From: Candidatus Sericytochromatia bacterium S15B-MN24 CBMW_12
GTDB lineage: Bacteria; Cyanobacteriota; Sericytochromatia; S15B-MN24; UBA4093
Length of the DNA stretch: 58,063 bases
Reading direction: 5' to 3'
NCBI GenBank assembly: GCA_002083825.1
Contig: DAZV01000008.1
Span: forward strand, 9,711-67,773
In this document: positions 41,226-50,390 of the stretch, in pieces
Numbering within the stretch: position 1 is the first letter of the stretch
How the letters are laid out: each line of letters starts with the position of its first letter
Made by a program: the position numbers and the translations under genes
The notes under the pieces: generated by a model
What the model saw: only the letters and a program-made list of their open reading frames with translations
The model's database searches: none
What the model was told of the DNA's origin: nothing

Positions 41226-42410
41226 TCAGCGCTCGGAGATGCGGAGCACGGCGGCGATCACGTCCTCGACGTCCTCGTCGCTGAGCTTGGGCGAGAGCGG
41301 GAGCGAGACGGTGCGATCCGAGATCCACTCGGCGTTGGGGAAGTCTCCGCGCTTGGTGCCGAGGCGTTGGCGGTAGTAGTGGTGAAGGTGCAGGGCGACG
41401 AAGTGGACGCCGGCTCCGATGTTTTCGGCCCTGAGGGCTTCGAGGAACTCCAGCTGTCCCATGCCGAGCGTTTCGGGTTCGAGCAGGAGGGTGTAGAGGT
41501 GCCGGGCGTGAACGGTTTCAGGTTCGGCGGGTGCCGGCAGGATGAATCGGCCCTCGAAGGCCTCGTCGTAGCGCCGCCAGATGGCCTCGCGCCGTGCGAG
41601 GTTCTCTTGGACCCGTGCGAGTTGGTGGATGCCCAGGGAGGCCTGAAGATCCATCATGTTGTATTTGTAGCCCGGATAGAGGGTATCGTAGGGCTGGAAG
41701 CCGTCCGAGGAGTAGCGCTTCCAGGCGTCCTTGGAGAGGCCGTGCAGGCTGCGGATGCGGATGCGTTCGGCCCAGTGGTCGGAGTGGGTGGTCAGCATGC
41801 CGCCTTCGCCGGTGACGACGTTCTTGGTGGCGTAGAACGAGAAGGCCGTCATGTCGCCGATGCTTCCCACCTTGAGGCCGTGGTAGCGGGCCTCGGTGGC
41901 ATGGGCCGCGTCCTCGATGACGATCAGGCGATGCTTGGCCGCGAGATCGAGAAGCGCCTCCATGTCGCATGGGCGTCCCGCGAAGTGCACGGGTATCAGG
42001 GCCTTGGTTCGGGGCGTGATGGCCTTGGCGACGGCGTCGGGGTCGAGGTTCATGGTGCGGGGATCGACGTCGGCGAAGACCGGCGTGGCACCGACGTGGG
42101 TGATCACGTTGGCGGTGGCGCAGAAGGTCATGGGGGTGGTGATCACCTCGTCGCCGGGCCCGATGCCCGCGGCGTCGAGCGCCAGGTGCAGGCCGGCGGT
42201 GCAGGAATTGAGGGCGATCGCATGCCGGGCGCCCGTGTAAGCCGCGAAATCCGACTCGAAGCGCTTGGTCTTGGGGCCCGTCCCCAGCCAGCCCGACCGC
42301 AGGGTGTCCTCGACCTCACGGATCTCCGCCTCCGTGATGAGGGGAGCACCGAAAACCAGGAATTCCGACCGCCTCGGCCGAAGGGCCTTCCCGCTCGCTG
42401 CGCGTTTCAT
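41226..42410 (-). CDS. DegT/DnrJ/EryC1/StrS-type sugar aminotransferase
   Basis: A 394-residue PLP enzyme that aminates a nucleotide sugar, usually UDP- or dTDP-4-keto sugar. LNSCTAGLHLAL lies about residue 65, VIEDAAHAT (cofactor Asp) about 165, and the PLP Lys in SFYATKNVVTGEGGML about residue 192. The start at 42410 (GGGAGGCGGG before ATG) is chosen over the frame to 42485. The following glycosyltransferase shares its operon. Confidence 0.93.
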   Translation of the reverse strand: MKRAASGKALRPRRSEFLVFGAPLITEAEIREVEDTLRSGWLGTGPKTKRFESDFAAYTGARHAIALNSCTAGLHLALDAAGIGPGDEVITTPMTFCATANVITHVGATPVFADVDPRTMNLDPDAVAKAITPRTKALIPVHFAGRPCDMEALLDLAAKHRLIVIEDAAHATEARYHGLKVGSIGDMTAFSFYATKNVVTGEGGMLTTHSDHWAERIRIRSLHGLSKDAWKRYSSDGFQPYDTLYPGYKYNMMDLQASLGIHQLARVQENLARREAIWRRYDEAFEGRFILPAPAEPETVHARHLYTLLLEPETLGMGQLEFLEALRAENIGAGVHFVALHLHHYYRQRLGTKRGDFPNAEWISDRTVSLPLSPKLSDEDVEDVIAAVLRISER

Positions 42411-42540
42411 CCCGCCTCCCATTCCGCTTCCCGACTCCCCCCCGGGGACGCTTCCCACGGAAAGGCCGCATGAGGCTCCCGCCAAGGAGCCCGACGGCCA
42501 TCGATCCGGGCCTCATTCCGCTTGGCTGCCCCAGCATTGT

Positions 42541-42600
42541 TAGAACAAAGCTCGTTACGGCGTTCTCTCGCTGCCTTAATCAACAGCCGCCGGCGCCAGG
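42541..42600 (+). repeat. Interspersed intergenic repeat, copy B
   Basis: A plus-strand copy (agaacaaagctcgttacgg, then cgttctctcgctgccttaa, then tcaacagccgccggcgcc) with a few changes in the first and last segments. It lies in the 464-bp gap between the aminotransferase start and the HTH/J-domain gene. Confidence 0.8.
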
Positions 42601-42874
42601 TCCGATGGCGTGATGGGCTAGGCCAGTCGCATGGCCCAAATCGGTATCTTATTGGTATTGCTATTTGGTAGGGCTATCACGGTGGTTTGTGGTTTCGTCA
42701 TATAGCTTATTTAAGTTTTGTTGCGAGGCTCAGCATAGCATCCTCCCGAGAGGAGGGCAATCCCGAGCGTTGTTCAAGAAGGAGAGCGGATTTGGGCCTT
42801 TTGCAAGGAAAAAGACGGAAGAGCTTCCGCCCCCCCGCCCCCGCTTCGATCCCGCTCAGGCCCAACGCCCGCGG
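42601..42874. other. AT-richer intergenic stretch
   Basis: The rest of the gap 42411-42874 is less GC-rich than its surroundings and holds a small hairpin at about 42740-42755 (cctcc ... ggagg). No convincing reading frame or promoter was found. Confidence 0.4.
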
Positions 42875-43756
42875 CTACAAGCCCAAGATCTCCTTGGCCC
42901 GGTTCAAGTTCCGGATATACTCCGGCGGCATGTCCGGATTGCGATCCGTATGGAACGCCTTGGTCAACATACGGTAGGACTGCCGAAGCTGATCCGTCGG
43001 AGTGGTCCGCACCGCATGCAGCATCGCCAGCGCCCAGTCCTTGTCCTGACCACGGTTGATGGTCCACCCGAACCCACCCCCCTGATTGCTCTGGCGCCGG
43101 CCCTCGTCGATCCCGTCCTGCCGACCCCGCTCGTAGGCCTGCATCAGATCCGCCCGGGACTCCTGTACCCCCGAGTCCCGACCTTTGGCATAAGCCTCCT
43201 TGATCAGCGTCTCATGCTCCTCGACCGGCACCCCGATTACCGCAGGCTCGGGAGATGGAACGGGCGCAGGCTCGACCAGGGGCTTATCCTCGGACTCGAA
43301 CCGCCCCTCGCCCGAAAGCTCCATCCCTTCCTTCAGGCCCGTCTCATACGCGTCTTGAAGCTCGCGCATGCACTGCTCGGCCAAGGCCTGGAGATCGCTC
43401 AGGATCCCGTCGAAGGATACCGCACCCACGGCCGGTACGTAGACCCCCTCCTGCACGATCCCCTGGGGACTGCCGAGCTCATAGAGCGGAGTCCGCCGCA
43501 ACTCGGTCTTGCTGAAGTCCTCGCGCATCTGCATCAGACGCTCGGTTCGCTTCCGCAGCCGCTGGGTCTCGGCCTCCAGGATCATCTGGCGCCATTCATG
43601 CGTGTTGCTGAGCGTGGAGCGGGGAATCTCCGTCCGCCGCGACAGCTCCACGATCGTGACGGGAGTGTTGCCCTCGGCCAACATCTGGTCGAGGACCATT
43701 CTAACGAGGCTCTCGCGGAGGTCACGCGTGGCCGAACGCTTGGTCTTTGCGTTCAT
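42875..43756 (-). CDS. Helix-turn-helix protein with C-terminal degenerate J-domain
   Basis: A 293-residue protein. The N-terminus has a helix-turn-helix candidate TPVTIVELSRRTEIPRSTLS (about residues 31-50) and a helical continuation. An acidic/Pro linker (about 155-180) follows. The C-terminal 55 residues read QLRQSYRMLTKAFHTDRNPD then PPEYIRNLNRAKEILGL, the helix II-loop-helix III pattern of a DnaJ J-domain, but with HTD in place of the obligate HPD (codons 42952-42944). HPD triggers Hsp70 ATP hydrolysis, so this one may not activate DnaK. The start is ATG 43756, behind GGAGAGATTAGG. Confidence 0.6.
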   Translation of the reverse strand: MNAKTKRSATRDLRESLVRMVLDQMLAEGNTPVTIVELSRRTEIPRSTLSNTHEWRQMILEAETQRLRKRTERLMQMREDFSKTELRRTPLYELGSPQGIVQEGVYVPAVGAVSFDGILSDLQALAEQCMRELQDAYETGLKEGMELSGEGRFESEDKPLVEPAPVPSPEPAVIGVPVEEHETLIKEAYAKGRDSGVQESRADLMQAYERGRQDGIDEGRRQSNQGGGFGWTINRGQDKDWALAMLHAVRTTPTDQLRQSYRMLTKAFHTDRNPDMPPEYIRNLNRAKEILGL

Positions 43757-43908
43757 CCTAATCTCTCCTAAACTGGGCGAGCCGAAGGGGCCCACGATGC
43801 GAGCCAAAGGCGCTCATCCCCGCGAACTTGCCGCAGGCACGAGCACACATCGTCTCGAATCCACTCTAGGACAAGGTGCCCACCCGGACCGTAACCAAAC
43901 TCACAACT

Positions 43909-44487
43909 TTACGCTCCTTCACCCGTTTTGAGCCGCGGCTCCCCGGATCCCGACGCGCGATTGAGGACCTCCAGCCGCGCTTGATACCAGTCCTTCACGA
44001 AGCGGTGATAGGCGATGCCGAAATCCAGCGTGGCGAGCTGATGGGCCAGGTGATCCTCGAAGCCGTGAGGCACAGGGCCTCCCTGCACGTCTTCGCGGAG
44101 CCGCTCGAGTTCCTCGGCGGCACGCTGCATCTCACCCAGGAAACGAGCGAGGAGGTCCTGCCGCGCCGCGGGCTCGAGGTGCCCCATGAAGAACAACCGC
44201 AGCAGGCTCGGGTCCGAGACCCGCTCCGAGGCGATATCCCGGGCGAGCCACCCGATGAAGTGCTCCCTGCCGGCCTCGGTGATGCTGAAGACCTTCTTGT
44301 TGCGACCGTTCTCCACGCACGCCTCGCTGGTGACATAGCCCTTCGTCTCGAGCTTCCGAAGGGTGGGATGGAGGCTGCCGAAGCTGGCGCTGAGGAAGTG
44401 CCGGGTCGACCGTTCCATGGCCTTCTTGATGGCGTACATCGACAAGGGACGGTAGAGCAGGAACCCCAGCGCGGCGTGCTCAATCAT
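43909..44487 (-). CDS. PadR-family transcriptional regulator
   Basis: A 192-residue PadR-type regulator with an N-terminal winged helix: LGFLLYRPLSMYAIKKAM, FGSLHPTLRKLETKGYVTS (recognition helix and wing) and the helical C-terminal dimerisation part. Such proteins repress detoxification or lipase genes in response to small ligands. It overlaps the hydrolase gene by 8 nt (44480-44487) and is second in its transcript, so it probably regulates the shared promoter at 45811-45839, whose palindrome it is the likely binder of. Confidence 0.9.
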   Translation of the reverse strand: MIEHAALGFLLYRPLSMYAIKKAMERSTRHFLSASFGSLHPTLRKLETKGYVTSEACVENGRNKKVFSITEAGREHFIGWLARDIASERVSDPSLLRLFFMGHLEPAARQDLLARFLGEMQRAAEELERLREDVQGGPVPHGFEDHLAHQLATLDFGIAYHRFVKDWYQARLEVLNRASGSGEPRLKTGEGA

Positions 44488-45763
44488 GGCGCTCGGTACC
44501 CGAGATGACGTGCTGGGTCAGCGCGGGGCTTTCCGGGATCAAGGGAGTCTCGAAGACGGCGCCACCTTGGGTCGTGCGCTTCAGGAACTCCATGATCGCC
44601 TGGTTCTGCGTCGTTATCATCAGCTCGCTATCGACCGGGCCGAGCATGGAGGCGAACTTCAGGACCGGAAGGAAGTTGAGGTCCGTGAAGTTGAGGTGCG
44701 ACGCCCCCTTCACCTCGATGATGTGTGCCCCCGCCGAACCCCCGCGGTAGAGCGAGTGGAGCGTCCCACGCATGGCGAGGTCCTGGTTCTCCACCATGTT
44801 GTGCGTGGAGAGGAGATTCAAGGACGGCACCCGGATCGGCGCGATCGGCTCGGAATCGTCATGGAACCAGGGTCCGTCGAGGTTGATGATGCCCCGGACG
44901 CCCTCAGGCGGCTCGGTCGCGAGGTGCATGGCGACCGCTCCGCCCAGGGAGTGACCCATGACGGTGATGTTTCCGGGCGCGGTCCATTCGAACGCTCCCT
45001 CGCGATGGGAGCCCTGGATCGCCCCGATGACCTCCCTCGTATCTCGCAACCACCGCCGAAGCTGGGGTTGAAGGGCGGCGTACTGGGGATCTCGCGCGAG
45101 ATCGCCGCTTGCGAGCGTGTAGGCTTCCGGGGTCGACGCCTGGCGCTGCCTTTCGAGGATCGGAGCGAGCTGCTTGACGTAGGCTCCCATGTCCTTCTGG
45201 ATCCGCTGCACCGTGAGGTAGGTCTCGCTTTGCATGTCGAGGGGGACGAGGCTCCCTGTCGCGTCCTTGGCCGCCAGCGATTCTCCCGGATGAGCCAGCG
45301 AGATGACGACGTAGCCGTGGCTCGCGAGCTCTTGGAAGTTGGAGAAGTTTTGCTTGGAGAAGGACGCGTAGCCGTGATTGAAGATCACGACGGGATGGCG
45401 CCCTGGGGCCGGGGGAGCGCCCTGATGGGAGAAGGACGGGACCTCGGAGTTCAGGAAGCTGGGGATTCCGTAAATCTTGCTCTGGATGTCGCCGAGGGCC
45501 TTTTCCACGTAGGGAGCCTTCGAGTAGCCGGTGGTGGAGCCTGCGGGATACCAGATGTCGAGGGTGATGGCCCGCAGGGGCGAAACCCGGTCGAGGAGTA
45601 TTTCTTGGGTGATGCCGACGGGGAAGGAGCCCGTGGGCTCGGGGATGGCAATCTCGAACGTCGGCAGGCACGCCGTGAGGGCCGCCATCAGGCCGGCAGC
45701 ACCGCTTGCGCGCAGGATCAGGCGCCTCCAGTGGCCCGGAGTGGGTTCGGATGCTCGCTTCAT
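44480..45763 (-). CDS. Lipoprotein PAF-acetylhydrolase-like alpha/beta hydrolase
   Basis: A 427-residue lipoprotein with lipobox LTAC (Cys32). It is an alpha/beta hydrolase: VVIFNHGYASFSKQNF (oxyanion side) about residue 128, Ser nucleophile in GHSLGGAVAM about 265, acid in NLDGPW about 289, and catalytic His in KGASHLNFTDL about 355. The GASHxNFxDL end is typical of PAF-acetylhydrolase-like lipases. Its substrate may be an oxidised phospholipid or ester. The gene is first in an operon with the PadR regulator. Confidence 0.8.
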   Translation of the reverse strand: MKRASEPTPGHWRRLILRASGAAGLMAALTACLPTFEIAIPEPTGSFPVGITQEILLDRVSPLRAITLDIWYPAGSTTGYSKAPYVEKALGDIQSKIYGIPSFLNSEVPSFSHQGAPPAPGRHPVVIFNHGYASFSKQNFSNFQELASHGYVVISLAHPGESLAAKDATGSLVPLDMQSETYLTVQRIQKDMGAYVKQLAPILERQRQASTPEAYTLASGDLARDPQYAALQPQLRRWLRDTREVIGAIQGSHREGAFEWTAPGNITVMGHSLGGAVAMHLATEPPEGVRGIINLDGPWFHDDSEPIAPIRVPSLNLLSTHNMVENQDLAMRGTLHSLYRGGSAGAHIIEVKGASHLNFTDLNFLPVLKFASMLGPVDSELMITTQNQAIMEFLKRTTQGGAVFETPLIPESPALTQHVISGTERHD

Positions 45764-45810
45764 GGGCCCCCCTTCGCTCGTCTATCGAGAGTACTTGCCT
45801 ATCGCGTTAA

Positions 45811-45839
45811 ATTATATCGACTCGATATATACCTGTCAA
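45811..45839 (-). promoter_or_regulatory. Near-consensus sigma-70 promoter containing a PadR operator
   Basis: On the minus strand TTGACA (45839-45834) and TATAAT (45816-45811) match the consensus exactly with 17 bp between. A perfect 17-bp palindrome, TATATCGA-C-TCGATATA at 45813-45829, covers the spacer and -10 box. It drives the hydrolase and PadR genes, start at 45763. Confidence 0.8.
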
Positions 45840-46092
45840 GCGTCCGATAATAGCCCCCTCTCCCGCGGATCCAGGCGCCATGCGGGGAGAAAGGCCAGCA
45901 GGGGTGCTCGACCTGGTGCCGGTGCCGGCATCACTCGGCGCGGAACGCGATCTTCGAGATCATGACCGGATCAGGGCTCCTCTGTTATGTCAAGGGGTGG
46001 GCAGGGCATAACCGCAACATGAACGCTAGGTTAGTTGCTTGCATCGCGGTGGTTTCCAGGTTTTAACCCACTCGAAGGGAGAAATCGAGAGC
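45840..46092. other. Intergenic gap upstream of the lipoprotein operon
   Basis: This stretch precedes the three-gene lipoprotein operon. A minus-strand frame here ends in a plausible MISKIAFRAE then TGA, but no start or family is visible. A clear promoter for the operon is not seen. Confidence 0.3.
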
Positions 46093-46659
46093 ATGAGACT
46101 GAGACTGAGGGCTCTTCAGGGGGGCGCACTGGCTTTCCTGATCGCGGGCTGCAATGTCAGCCTGTCGGATGTCAACCTTTCCAACATCGGCAACGGCAAT
46201 GATATCGACGCCAATGCCAACGTCGGCGACGTCAACGTGGGCAACGGCGGCCCTGACAACGGGGGCCCCGGCCACGGCAAGATCCAGGCCATCGCCCTGA
46301 ACCACGCTCACTACCGGGTTCGGTTGGGGCTGGACCCTCGGACCATGTCCGCCGCGAAGCCGTATGGCGATGACGGCGGGATGCTGGAGGAGGCCATGGT
46401 GCTCGCCAATGCCGCCGTTGAAGGCGGCGGGGGCTTCCAGGTGCCCATGGACGCTCCCGAATGGAAGTGGAGCCTTCCCCCGTCCCTCGAGCGCGTCGGC
46501 CGTCCGGATGGTCAGATGGGGTTCGCGCTGGTCGCGAAGCCTGATGCCGCCACCGGCTCCTACGTCCTCAAGGTGGAGTTCACTCCGGATGCCAAGATCG
46601 CGGCGACCGCCTCGGTCGAAATTCTCGACGCCGGATTTGCCGACGTCGTGATTGAGTGA
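46093..46659 (+). CDS. Small lipoprotein with Asn/Gly/Asp-rich linker
   Basis: A 188-residue lipoprotein with lipobox LIAGC about residue 20. A low-complexity linker rich in Asn, Gly, Asp and Val follows (SDVNLSNIGNGND, then NVGDVNVGNGGPDNGG). The globular end has FALVAKPDAATGSYVLKVEF then KIAATASVEILDAG, an Ig-like strand pattern. Function unknown. ATG 46093 is preferred because of the Arg-rich signal start. It heads an operon with two IPT/TIG lipoproteins that follow 11 and 12 nt apart. Confidence 0.65.
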   Translation: MRLRLRALQGGALAFLIAGCNVSLSDVNLSNIGNGNDIDANANVGDVNVGNGGPDNGGPGHGKIQAIALNHAHYRVRLGLDPRTMSAAKPYGDDGGMLEEAMVLANAAVEGGGGFQVPMDAPEWKWSLPPSLERVGRPDGQMGFALVAKPDAATGSYVLKVEFTPDAKIAATASVEILDAGFADVVIE

Positions 46660-46670
46660 GGTGCCGCAAG

Positions 46671-48413
46671 ATGAGACTTTCTTATCGCGTTTTCTTGGCC
46701 GCTAGCCTCTCGCTCGGCCTCCTGGGCTGCCAGGGACTGGCCCCATCCCAACTCTCCGTCCCCAACCTCACCGGGCAGCAGACTCCCAGCGCCAAGGGGA
46801 ACGTCTCCTTGACGATCCGCTGGCCTGATGGCGACCGTGCCGGCTACAACGTCGCCGCCCTTCCCAGCAGCACCAAGGCCTTCCGGATGACGTTGCGCAA
46901 GGGCGATCAGATCCTCAACGAGAAGACCTTGAAGCGCAGCGAGGCGAACTGGCAGCAGGATACCGACGGCATCGCCACCAGCGCCGTTTCCTTCGAACTG
47001 GCTTCGGGCATGGGCTACTCCCTCGAGGTCTCGGCCTACAACAGCGAGACGGCTCTGACCGAGGGAAATCAGGTCGCCACGGGCATCTCCAGCCCCTTCG
47101 AGATCCAATCCGGCCATCGGACCTCGGTTCGGATCAGCCTGAACGTGCCGAACGGCCCTCAGGTGACGGCCATGAGTCATGCGGCCGGCGGTGCCGGCAG
47201 CCGGATCACCCTTTCCGGCTCCAACTTCGGCACGGACCTCGCCAAGATCAAGGCCTTCGTGACGGTGAACGGTTCCGAGCGTCGCGCCGTGACGGTCGAG
47301 ACTATCAACGGCGACGGCACCGAGCTCACCGCCCTGCTCCCGACGTTCGACTACCCGATCGAGGGCCTCGCGAAGATTCGTCTCTACGTCGACGGCATCT
47401 CCGCCAACGAACAGGACTTCCGCTTCGTCCGAGAGCTATCCGTCGATTCCTCCGCGATCCTGAGCAAGACCGAGCACCTGTCGAACGGTCCTGTCACCAC
47501 CCTCTACGCGATCGTGGGCAAACCCTTCGTCGCTCCGGTGAAAGGCCGTTACTGGGCTGACGGCCAGCAGGCGGAAGCCGACGTCCAGTACGCGGTCAAG
47601 GTCCTACAGGAAGGGACCGAGGTCCCGTCCGCCGTCGGCTCCGACGGCAACATCCTCCTCCCCGCTCTCGGCGCCTACACCCTGGAATTCACCTCAGGCA
47701 CCCTCAAGCAGACCTTCACCTGCCAGGCGATGAACCTGAACTGGCTCAACGTGGCTCCCGGCACCCTCAAGGTCTCGAAGCTCGCGAACGTGACCGGCTA
47801 TCAGAACCAGGCCGAAGCCAGCCTGCCCGCACAGCTCACGGGGGCGGCGAACACCCTGCCCGTCTGGTTCCGGCCCCAGGACTTCACCTGGACCTTCTCG
47901 AACCCGAGCGTCGTCACCAGCCCCAACCTCTCGAACCAGTGGTACGACCAGCAACCCAAAATCATGTTCGAGAGCACCGACTTCTACGGCGAGACCACGG
48001 TGACGGCCACCCTCAAGCTGGATCCGACCAAGTCGTTCAGCTTCACGGTGATGAACGTGGGCATCGAGGGCTTCGACTTCAACGCCTCGAAGGTTCAGCT
48101 TCGGAAGGACGAAGCGGTCGATCTCCACGCCCGCTTCAAGCTGACCGACGGCACCTTCGTCGATCCCAAGGTCAAGTGGGACATTCGTTCGAAGTTCCTC
48201 TGGTCGATCGATCCCACCAGCCTCGCGACCGTCGCGGCCAAGACCGCGCCGAACACCTATGACCAAACGGTCAACGGCGTGGGAGTCGTGACGGCCGGCA
48301 GCCAGATGGGTACCGGAACGATCACGCTACGCTGGGCGGACAACATGAACATCCAGACCACCATCCCCATCGAGGTGAACGATGATGGTCGCCTCGATCT
48401 GACGATCGAATAA
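46671..48413 (+). CDS. IPT/TIG-domain lipoprotein, family member 2
   Basis: A 580-residue lipoprotein (lipobox LLGC, Cys20). The conserved module NVSLTIRWPDGDRAGYNVAA is about residues 43-62, followed by an Ig-like region and a TIG domain (GGAGSRITLSGSNFGTDLAK about 173-192). Further Ig-like segments such as GFDFNASKVQLRKDEAVDLH run to the C-terminus. It is related to the proteins at 21592 and 48426 by the IxWPxR module. Probably surface-exposed or periplasmic and binding. The ATG at 46671 is preferred; the GTG at 46656 lies in the end of the previous gene. Confidence 0.75.
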   Translation: MRLSYRVFLAASLSLGLLGCQGLAPSQLSVPNLTGQQTPSAKGNVSLTIRWPDGDRAGYNVAALPSSTKAFRMTLRKGDQILNEKTLKRSEANWQQDTDGIATSAVSFELASGMGYSLEVSAYNSETALTEGNQVATGISSPFEIQSGHRTSVRISLNVPNGPQVTAMSHAAGGAGSRITLSGSNFGTDLAKIKAFVTVNGSERRAVTVETINGDGTELTALLPTFDYPIEGLAKIRLYVDGISANEQDFRFVRELSVDSSAILSKTEHLSNGPVTTLYAIVGKPFVAPVKGRYWADGQQAEADVQYAVKVLQEGTEVPSAVGSDGNILLPALGAYTLEFTSGTLKQTFTCQAMNLNWLNVAPGTLKVSKLANVTGYQNQAEASLPAQLTGAANTLPVWFRPQDFTWTFSNPSVVTSPNLSNQWYDQQPKIMFESTDFYGETTVTATLKLDPTKSFSFTVMNVGIEGFDFNASKVQLRKDEAVDLHARFKLTDGTFVDPKVKWDIRSKFLWSIDPTSLATVAAKTAPNTYDQTVNGVGVVTAGSQMGTGTITLRWADNMNIQTTIPIEVNDDGRLDLTIE

Positions 48414-48425
48414 GGGGTGAAGGCG

Positions 48426-50288
48426 ATGATGAATAGACAGTTCCCCAAGATCCTCAAGCTCGGCACGGCCCTTTTCGCGGGCACGATCCTGCTGGGCTGC
48501 CAGGTGGGCTCCCTGGTGCCCACCGGTCTTCCCAAGTCTCCTGCCTCTTCCGTGACCGCTGCTCCCAAAACCGAGACGAACGTCCCGTCCGCGGCCGTCC
48601 TGCCTCAGGTCGAGGTGACGACCCAGCCGGCGACCGATCCCGCGCTGACTCCGACCCACAGCGAGATCATGATTGCAATCAAGTGGCCCGAGCGCCCACT
48701 GTCGATCCAGGCCATCCCGCTCAGCGCCAACTCGCTGCGTGTCCGGATCTCCGCCGTGGACGGCGGGGAGGATCTTTACAATGAGTTGATCGGCCGCAAC
48801 GACGCGATTGCCACCCCGGACCCCAATAACCCCAACATCGCCCCGCAGGCCATCGTCCGGAAGTACATGCTCAAGAAGGATGTCCCCTATGAGATCGAGG
48901 TGAAGGTCTACAAGGAGAATGTCGCGAGCGTGACCGAGGCCTCGGAGGCGATCGCCTTCACCGAGAATCCCGAAGCGATCACCCTCGGCGCCGGCGAGAC
49001 CCAGGCCGTCAAGCTCGTCCTCAAGGCCCTCTACACCCCGACCGCCGTGGAGGCCACCTACGGCGCCGGATCCGGAGCGACCGTCGTCATCCAGGGATCC
49101 GGTTTCGGCACCAGCAAGAGCCTGATCAAGGCCGAGTGGGTCAAGTCCGACTGGGACAAATCCAACCTCGAGGTCCTGAGCGTGACCGACACCGCCGTCA
49201 CGCTCAAGATGCCGAACGTCACCTGGGGCGCCGGGCCCCTGAACATCTACCGCGACGGAGTCAAGGCCAACGGCACGGTGGCGCTGCACGCCGTGAACAA
49301 CTTCGACTTCCCGGCGGACGACGTGCTCAAGATCAAGCGTGCAACGACGCCGGCCGATACCTTCTACGCCATCGCGGGCCACGCCTTCCCCCTCACCCTG
49401 AACCGGGCGGACGGGAAGAACTTCACCAATCTGGTCTACTCGGTCAAGGTCAAGAACAACGAGACCATGCAGGACGTGACCGCGACCGTGCTCAACGACG
49501 GCCAGTTCACCCTCCCGGACGGGAAGTACACCGTGACCTTCACCTCGGGAGCGCTCACCAAGGACATCACCATCGAAACCGGCACCCTGACCTGGGTCAG
49601 CAACCCCACGTTCGTCGTCGCTCCCTACTACATCCCGGGAATCCTGTCCGCCAACAAGATCGTCTTGACGGAATACTACCTGACGCTCTACGGACAGCAG
49701 CAGGCCCTGTTCAACAAGAGCGACTTCACCTGGGGCATCACCCCGGCCGGTCGCGTCATGGCGGATCCCGATCAGCAGTGGGAGCAGAACAACTACAGCT
49801 TCAAGGCCGCCGCCACCGCCGGAACCGCCACGGTCACGGGCATGCTGCGCTTCGATACCACCCAGACCATCCAGGCCACGGTCACCAACGTGCGGATCGA
49901 CGCGATCAACCTACAGCAGACAAGCAACTGGGATAATTGGATGCCGACTTGGAGCACCCTCACGCCCGGAGCGAGCCTCTCCCTCAACGTGGGCGACAAG
50001 ATGCGCCTTCGCGTGAACTCGCTGGCTCTGACCAACACCACGACCAAGAACAACCTGGCGAATGATTGGACGCTGCGGGATAAGCTGGAGTGGGAGACCT
50101 TCCTGCCGGATAGCGCCGAACCCGGATCCGGGGACGAGGTGCTGAGCGCGGCCAAGACCCAATCCCAGGACTCGCAGACGGACGTCACGCTGACGGCGAA
50201 CGCCGTGGGTAGCGTGACCTTGCGGGCCTATCACAAGGACGATCCGACCAAGTTCCGGGACGTCACCATCCAGGTTACGGCTCCCTAG
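48426..50288 (+). CDS. IPT/TIG-domain lipoprotein, family member 3
   Basis: A 620-residue lipoprotein (lipobox LLGC about Cys23). After a Pro/Ala-rich linker come the module IMIAIKWPERPLSIQAIP (about 78-95), a helix-poor region, a TIG domain (GSGATVVIQGSGFGTSKSLI about 216-235) and Ig-like repeats to the end. It is a tandem paralogue of the preceding gene. Its TAG stop (50286-50288) is the first three bases of interspersed repeat copy C1, so the repeat may have truncated or defined the 3' end. Confidence 0.75.
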   Translation: MMNRQFPKILKLGTALFAGTILLGCQVGSLVPTGLPKSPASSVTAAPKTETNVPSAAVLPQVEVTTQPATDPALTPTHSEIMIAIKWPERPLSIQAIPLSANSLRVRISAVDGGEDLYNELIGRNDAIATPDPNNPNIAPQAIVRKYMLKKDVPYEIEVKVYKENVASVTEASEAIAFTENPEAITLGAGETQAVKLVLKALYTPTAVEATYGAGSGATVVIQGSGFGTSKSLIKAEWVKSDWDKSNLEVLSVTDTAVTLKMPNVTWGAGPLNIYRDGVKANGTVALHAVNNFDFPADDVLKIKRATTPADTFYAIAGHAFPLTLNRADGKNFTNLVYSVKVKNNETMQDVTATVLNDGQFTLPDGKYTVTFTSGALTKDITIETGTLTWVSNPTFVVAPYYIPGILSANKIVLTEYYLTLYGQQQALFNKSDFTWGITPAGRVMADPDQQWEQNNYSFKAAATAGTATVTGMLRFDTTQTIQATVTNVRIDAINLQQTSNWDNWMPTWSTLTPGASLSLNVGDKMRLRVNSLALTNTTTKNNLANDWTLRDKLEWETFLPDSAEPGSGDEVLSAAKTQSQDSQTDVTLTANAVGSVTLRAYHKDDPTKFRDVTIQVTAP

Positions 50289-50390
50289 AGCAAAGCTCGT
50301 TTCTTCAGGACAGCGAGAGATGGAAATACACCCCATGATCCCTGCCTCACGGCGTTCTCTCGCTGCCTTACGAAACAGCCGCTGGCGCTA
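50286..50390 (+). repeat. Interspersed intergenic repeat, copy C1 (split)
   Basis: The first part TAGAGCAAAGCTCGTT (50286-50301) supplies the stop codon of the lipoprotein gene. About 47 unrelated or rearranged bases follow, among them cagcgagaga, the inverse of a repeat segment. The remainder (acggcgttctctcgctgcc to the end) resumes at 50349. Confidence 0.8.

Noticed and set aside
39945..42473. 842-residue plus-strand frame opposite the glycosyltransferase and aminotransferase
   Set aside because: Spans two well-defined minus-strand genes and has no motif of its own.
43830..43880. Possible tRNA T-arm (TCGAATCC)
   Set aside because: No matching acceptor stem or anticodon arm nearby.
45850..46000. 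Fragment of a minus-strand gene ending MISKIAFRAE
   Set aside because: No start, no family and only a short open stretch, so not enough to call a pseudogene.
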